64,000 nucleotides of DNA, from NCBI GenBank assembly GCA_050305515.1, contig JBNLFL010000010.1, positions 14,727-78,726 of the forward strand, given 5' to 3'. The DNA is from JAFGUB01 sp050305515. GTDB taxonomy: Bacteria; Campylobacterota; Campylobacteria; Campylobacterales; Sulfurimonadaceae. Under the pieces are notes generated by a model. The model saw only the letters and a list, made by a program, of their open reading frames with translations. It did not search any database and was not told where the DNA came from. Of the stretch, positions 59,995-64,000 are shown in pieces (the stretch's first letter is position 1; the number at the start of each line of letters is the position of its first letter). The position numbers and the translations under genes were made by a program.

Positions 59995-62900
59995 ATGGTA
60001 GAACATCACGATCTATTACGGTCTTTTAAAGACAACTGCGGATTTGGTCTCATTGCCAATATTAAAAATCGTGCCAGTCATGAAAATCTGGAAAACGCGA
60101 TTACCGCACTTGAACGGATGATGCACCGCGGTGCGGTTGCAGCTGACGGTAAAACGGGTGACGGAAGCGGTCTGCTGCTTTCCATGCCAAATGAGTTCAT
60201 GCATAAAGTGGCGAATGAAGCCGGTGTCGAACTTCCCGAAATGTATGCCGTTGCTACAGTATTCACCAAAGATAAAGAGCAGCTTGATGTCATGGCTGAC
60301 ATCTGCCTTGACAACGATCTTAAAGTGGTTCTCAAACGCATCGTGCCGATCGATACCAACGCACTGGGTGAACAGGCGCTTGCATCACTGCCTTTCATCA
60401 TGCAGCTTTTTATTATTCCCAACTCGATTATGGCAACGCAGCGTTTTGATGCACTGCTGTATCTCAGCCGTAAAGAAGCGGAACACCACTTCATTGATGA
60501 TGCCGATTTCTACATCGCATCCATGAGTTCACGCGTCATCTCCTACAAAGGGTTGGTCATGCCAACCCATATTAAAGAGTTTTATAAAGATTTTCAGGAC
60601 AGCAGTTTCAAGATCTCCTTTTCACTCTTCCACCAGCGTTTTTCCACCAATACGCTGCCCAAGTGGCGTCTGGCACAGCCGTTCCGCGCTGTTGCTCACA
60701 ACGGCGAAATCAACTCGGTTGAAGCCAACCGTTTCAATGTCGATGTCAAATCGGAATCGATCAAGAGCGATGTTTTTAGTAATGAAGAGATTGCGCGGAT
60801 TCTGCCAATTCTGCAGACGGGTTCTTCCGACAGTGCCAGTGCCGACAACTTTTTTGAGTTTCTTATTGCCAACGGTATGGATTTTTTCAAAGCGGCGCGT
60901 GCCGTCATCCCCGCGCCGTGGCAGAATGCTCCGCACATGGATCCGGAACTGCGCGCTTTTTATGAATACCACTCCACCGTATTTGAAGCATGGGACGGTC
61001 CTGCCGCATTCTCGCTGACAGACGGCCGTTACATCGGTTGTGTTCTTGACCGTAACGGACTGCGTCCTTCAAAATATATCATCACGCACGATGATACGCT
61101 GCTCATCGCAAGTGAATACGGTGTTATCGATATTCCTGAAGAGCAGATCAAAGAGCGCGGACGCCTGCAGTCGGGTCAGATGATCGGACTCGATCTGAAA
61201 TTCGGGAAAGTTCTTAAAGACGATGACATCAACAACTATCTCAAGTCATCCAATCCTTACATGAAATGGCTCAATGAGCATATGATCTACCTGCAGGAGC
61301 ATATTGACCTGCAGTATGAAAAAAGCTGTGACTTCGAAGCAGCCAAGCTGATTCCGGCACAGCGTTATTTCAACATAACGCATGAAGTCATCGAACAGGT
61401 TATTGAGCCGATGGTTCGTGACGGCAAGGAAGCCGTAGGCTCGATGGGTGACGATACGCCATTGGCGGCCTTCAGTGACAAACAGCGCAACTTCAGCGAT
61501 TTTTTCAAGCAGAAGTTCGCACAGGTTACCAATCCGCCGATCGATCCGATCCGTGAAATGGTGGTCATGAGCCTCAATACCGGTTTTGGAGAGGTGCACA
61601 ATATTCTGGATGAGCTTCCTGAACATGCGCACCGTCTTAAAGCAATTTCACCGATTATCACCCATGAAAAACTCGAAGTGCTCAAATCGTTCGGTGACGT
61701 CAAATCACCGCGCTATCAGGCGTTTTATCACAACACGACGTTTTCAACCTCGTTTAGCGGTGTCTCTTTAAAAGAAGCGCTTGAAGCGCTTGTCGCGAAA
61801 GTGGTTGATTCTGTCAGAAACGAAGGAACGCGCATTGTCATTCTTGACGATACCGATCTGAATGAGAAAACGCTTGTGATGCCGATGCTGATGGTTGTCG
61901 GCCGTCTGAATCAGGCGTTGCGCAAAGAGAAGATCCGCCATCTGGTCTCTATCGTTGCCAGTACCTGCGAGGTGATAGACTCGCATGGTGCCGCGACAAT
62001 GATAGCCTATGGCGCCAGTGCCGTCTATCCGCGTCTTCTGTTTGCAACGGTGCTGCAGTACGCCGATCGCCATAAAAGTGAAATCAACTGTCATGAAGCC
62101 CTCAAGTCGGTACACTCTTCGCTTAACGGCGGATTGCTGAAGATCATGTCGAAAATGGGTATTTCCACGATTGCATCCTATCGCAATTCGGGTCTTTTCG
62201 ATGTACTCGGTCTCAGCCGCGGGATGGTTGAGGAGTGTTTTGGCGATTCGCAGGCTCTGGTTCCCGGACTGGACTATGAAGATATTGAAGCACGCCTGAA
62301 AAAAGCGCACAAAGATGCCTATGCGGATAACGGTTTCAACCGTATCTATCCGCTGAATATCGGCGGATTCTACAAGTTCTACCATGGACAGGAACACCAC
62401 GATTTCGGTCCGGACGTGATTCATGCAATTCATGCGGTTTCCAAAAGCGGCACCAAAGCGGACTATGACAAACTGCGACAGGTCGTTAACGGCCGCGGGC
62501 TGAAATTTATTCGTGATTTCTTCGAATTCAGGTCGGACCGTCCGGCAATCAGCATTGATGAAGTCGAATCCAAAGAGAAGATTTTCAAACGCTTTGCATC
62601 TGCTGCAATGAGTCTGGGGTCTATCTCTCCCGAGGCCCATGAAACACTTGCCGAAGCGATGAACACGATTGGCGGTATGTCAAACTCGGGTGAGGGCGGT
62701 GAAGATGCTGAACGTTTCGGAACCATCCGTAACTCCAAAATCAAACAGGTCGCATCGGGCCGTTTCGGTGTTACACCGGCGTACCTGCGTTCCGCAGATG
62801 AGATTCAGATTAAAGTGGCACAGGGTGCCAAACCGGGTGAGGGGGGACAGCTTCCGGGCCATAAAGTCACGGCACTCATCGGTCGCCTGCGCCATACGGT

Positions 62901-64000
62901 TCCGGGTGTCACGCTAATCTCACCGCCGCCGCACCACGATATCTATTCGATCGAGGATCTTGCACAGCTGATTTTCGACCTCAAACAGGTTAACCCCAAG
63001 GCGACCATCGCGGTCAAGCTGGTTTCCACCTCCGGTGTCGGTACGATTGCCGCCGGTGTCGCCAAGGCGTATGCTGACAAAATCATCATCTCCGGCGGTG
63101 ACGGCGGTACGGGAGCTGCACCTTTGACGTCGATCAAATTTGCAGGGAACCCGTGGGAGATTGGGCTTTCTGAGGCGCACAACGCACTCAAAGCCAATAA
63201 TCTCCGCGAAATGGTACATGTACAGACCGACGGCGGTCTTAAAACGGGTCTGGATGTTATCAAGGCGGCATTGCTGGGTGCGGAGAGTTTTGCTTTCGGA
63301 ACGGGTGTACTGACGATTATCGGCTGTAAAATGCTGCGTATCTGTCATGTCAACCGCTGTTCGGTGGGTATTGCGACACAGAATCAGGTACTTCGTGACG
63401 AGCATTATCGCGGCAACGTGCAGCAGGTCATCAACTACTTCAACTTTCTGGCAGATGATGTCCGCGCGATTCTTGCATCGCTCGGTTACCGAAGCATTGA
63501 AGAGATTGTAGGCCGTTCCGACCTGCTTAACGTGGTTGACAACGCATTTGCCAAAAAATTCGATTTCTCCGCCGTACTGCATCAGGAGGAGGGAATCAAT
63601 ACCTGCCAGCAGGCGACGAACCCGCCTTTTGATGACAATGCGTTTGAAATTTCGGTCCTTGAAGAAGCCCGCGCGGCTATCAAGCATCCTGATCATCCGA
63701 TCCGCATCAGCCGCACCATCAGCAACCTCAACCGCAGCTTCGGTGCGCGCATCAGTGGTGAGATTGCGCAGTATTACGGAGATGCGGGCCTCAAAGAAGG
63801 CACGATCAATATCATGCTCAAAGGGATTGCCGGGCAGGCACTGGGTGCCTTCCTTATTAACGGCGTCAATATCCGTCTTGAAGGGTATGCGAACGATTAT
63901 ATCGGTAAAGGGATGCACGGCGGTAAAATCGTGATTACGCCGGAGCATCAGGGTGAGGCCTTCAGTGCGGGCGGTAATACCTGTCTTTATGGCGCTACCG
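59995..64000 (+). CDS. gltB: Glutamate synthase large subunit, 5' part (cut by window edge)
   Basis: The first 1335 codons are in the window. A short propeptide ends at C15 (NCGFG), which becomes the N-terminal glutaminase nucleophile. A central domain and the FMN-binding synthase domain follow (SLGSISPEAHETLAEAMN, GAKPGEGGQLPGHKV, GGDGGTGAAPLTS), and a [3Fe-4S] motif C1111, C1117, C1122 (GCKMLRICHVNRC). Together with the small subunit it makes two glutamates from glutamine and 2-oxoglutarate. No gltD is in the window. The ATG at 59995 has AAAGG seven bases upstream. No exact palindrome copy lies in the visible 4 kb; a related GTACATGTAC is at 63214. Confidence 0.97.
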   Translation, partial: MVEHHDLLRSFKDNCGFGLIANIKNRASHENLENAITALERMMHRGAVAADGKTGDGSGLLLSMPNEFMHKVANEAGVELPEMYAVATVFTKDKEQLDVMADICLDNDLKVVLKRIVPIDTNALGEQALASLPFIMQLFIIPNSIMATQRFDALLYLSRKEAEHHFIDDADFYIASMSSRVISYKGLVMPTHIKEFYKDFQDSSFKISFSLFHQRFSTNTLPKWRLAQPFRAVAHNGEINSVEANRFNVDVKSESIKSDVFSNEEIARILPILQTGSSDSASADNFFEFLIANGMDFFKAARAVIPAPWQNAPHMDPELRAFYEYHSTVFEAWDGPAAFSLTDGRYIGCVLDRNGLRPSKYIITHDDTLLIASEYGVIDIPEEQIKERGRLQSGQMIGLDLKFGKVLKDDDINNYLKSSNPYMKWLNEHMIYLQEHIDLQYEKSCDFEAAKLIPAQRYFNITHEVIEQVIEPMVRDGKEAVGSMGDDTPLAAFSDKQRNFSDFFKQKFAQVTNPPIDPIREMVVMSLNTGFGEVHNILDELPEHAHRLKAISPIITHEKLEVLKSFGDVKSPRYQAFYHNTTFSTSFSGVSLKEALEALVAKVVDSVRNEGTRIVILDDTDLNEKTLVMPMLMVVGRLNQALRKEKIRHLVSIVASTCEVIDSHGAATMIAYGASAVYPRLLFATVLQYADRHKSEINCHEALKSVHSSLNGGLLKIMSKMGISTIASYRNSGLFDVLGLSRGMVEECFGDSQALVPGLDYEDIEARLKKAHKDAYADNGFNRIYPLNIGGFYKFYHGQEHHDFGPDVIHAIHAVSKSGTKADYDKLRQVVNGRGLKFIRDFFEFRSDRPAISIDEVESKEKIFKRFASAAMSLGSISPEAHETLAEAMNTIGGMSNSGEGGEDAERFGTIRNSKIKQVASGRFGVTPAYLRSADEIQIKVAQGAKPGEGGQLPGHKVTALIGRLRHTVPGVTLISPPPHHDIYSIEDLAQLIFDLKQVNPKATIAVKLVSTSGVGTIAAGVAKAYADKIIISGGDGGTGAAPLTSIKFAGNPWEIGLSEAHNALKANNLREMVHVQTDGGLKTGLDVIKAALLGAESFAFGTGVLTIIGCKMLRICHVNRCSVGIATQNQVLRDEHYRGNVQQVINYFNFLADDVRAILASLGYRSIEEIVGRSDLLNVVDNAFAKKFDFSAVLHQEEGINTCQQATNPPFDDNAFEISVLEEARAAIKHPDHPIRISRTISNLNRSFGARISGEIAQYYGDAGLKEGTINIMLKGIAGQALGAFLINGVNIRLEGYANDYIGKGMHGGKIVITPEHQGEAFSAGGNTCLYGAT

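Noticed and set aside
1..64000. CRISPR arrays, rRNA, tRNA, insertion sequences, phage genes
   Set aside because: Looked for on both strands; no spaced direct repeats, no cloverleafs, no transposase or integrase motifs were found.

Overview
The window reads as a contiguous piece of a mesophilic Campylobacterota (Epsilonproteobacteria) chromosome, probably from the Sulfurimonas/Sulfuricurvum side of the phylum. The evidence is a split PAS/chemoreceptor pair of the CetB/CetA type, a CheB-CheR fusion, very short RecO and GlmU, a GlmU-CoaBC-UppS operon, DUF4395, and many 4-base gene overlaps. Base composition is roughly balanced, except for an obviously AT-rich block at about 11.5-16.9 kb. The genus is inference. 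No rRNA, tRNA, CRISPR array, transposase or phage gene was seen.

Layout. 0-9 kb: the start of a HlyD-type fusion protein (cut by the window edge), a CheB-CheR fusion translationally coupled to a PAS-GGDEF-EAL protein, an FAH-family hydrolase, and a GGDEF-EAL protein with a periplasmic CxxCH heme motif. 9-11.5 kb: two flavoproteins. 11.7-16.9 kb: AT-rich block with a large secreted choice-of-anchor protein divergent from a two-component system. 17-31.5 kb: cytochrome P460-like protein, YaiI/YqxD, DbpA, a Cache-PAS-GGDEF cyclase, HtpG, the CetB/CetA-like pair, then the housekeeping operon glmU-coaBC-uppS-prepilin peptidase-lptF-truA on the minus strand. 31.6-41 kb: a multi-PAS histidine kinase, an envelope operon (YbhN-like flippase, GT9, GT39, PAP2), and a Cache-type chemoreceptor. 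41.4-50.5 kb: a transglutaminase/MerT-like/MerP-like/MFS operon, PEBP, hemerythrin, Kazal-type lipoprotein, a second GT39 with a metallophosphoesterase, a deaminase and a second PAP2 protein. 50.6-55 kb: motA-motB-fliP-trmA and a coiled-coil SH3-like protein. 55-64 kb: rhodanese, a degenerate-GGDEF/EAL protein, DUF4395-Rrf2, an adenine methyltransferase coupled to recO, and the first ~1335 codons of gltB.

How it works together. Much of the window is sensing and motility: four c-di-GMP turnover proteins, two chemoreceptors, the adaptation fusion CheB-CheR, two histidine kinases, and the stator and export-gate genes motAB-fliP. The rest is envelope building (UppS, GlmU, LptF, glycosyltransferases, PAP2 phosphatases) and core metabolism (CoaBC, GltB).

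The most striking signal is not a gene. The 10-bp perfect palindrome TTACATGTAA occurs 20 times by my eye count (random expectation about 0.06 for 64 kb), 15 times inside genes and 5 times between them. It uses only the two reading frames that avoid its TAA stop. It is missing from the AT-rich block and from all the large sensory genes. It looks like a highly iterated palindrome of the cyanobacterial HIP1 kind, or an uptake or chromosome-organisation signal. I do not recognise it as a described element for this phylum. A second pattern is a set of six genes with no Shine-Dalgarno sequence and a -10 box 6-7 bases before the start codon, suggesting leaderless transcripts.
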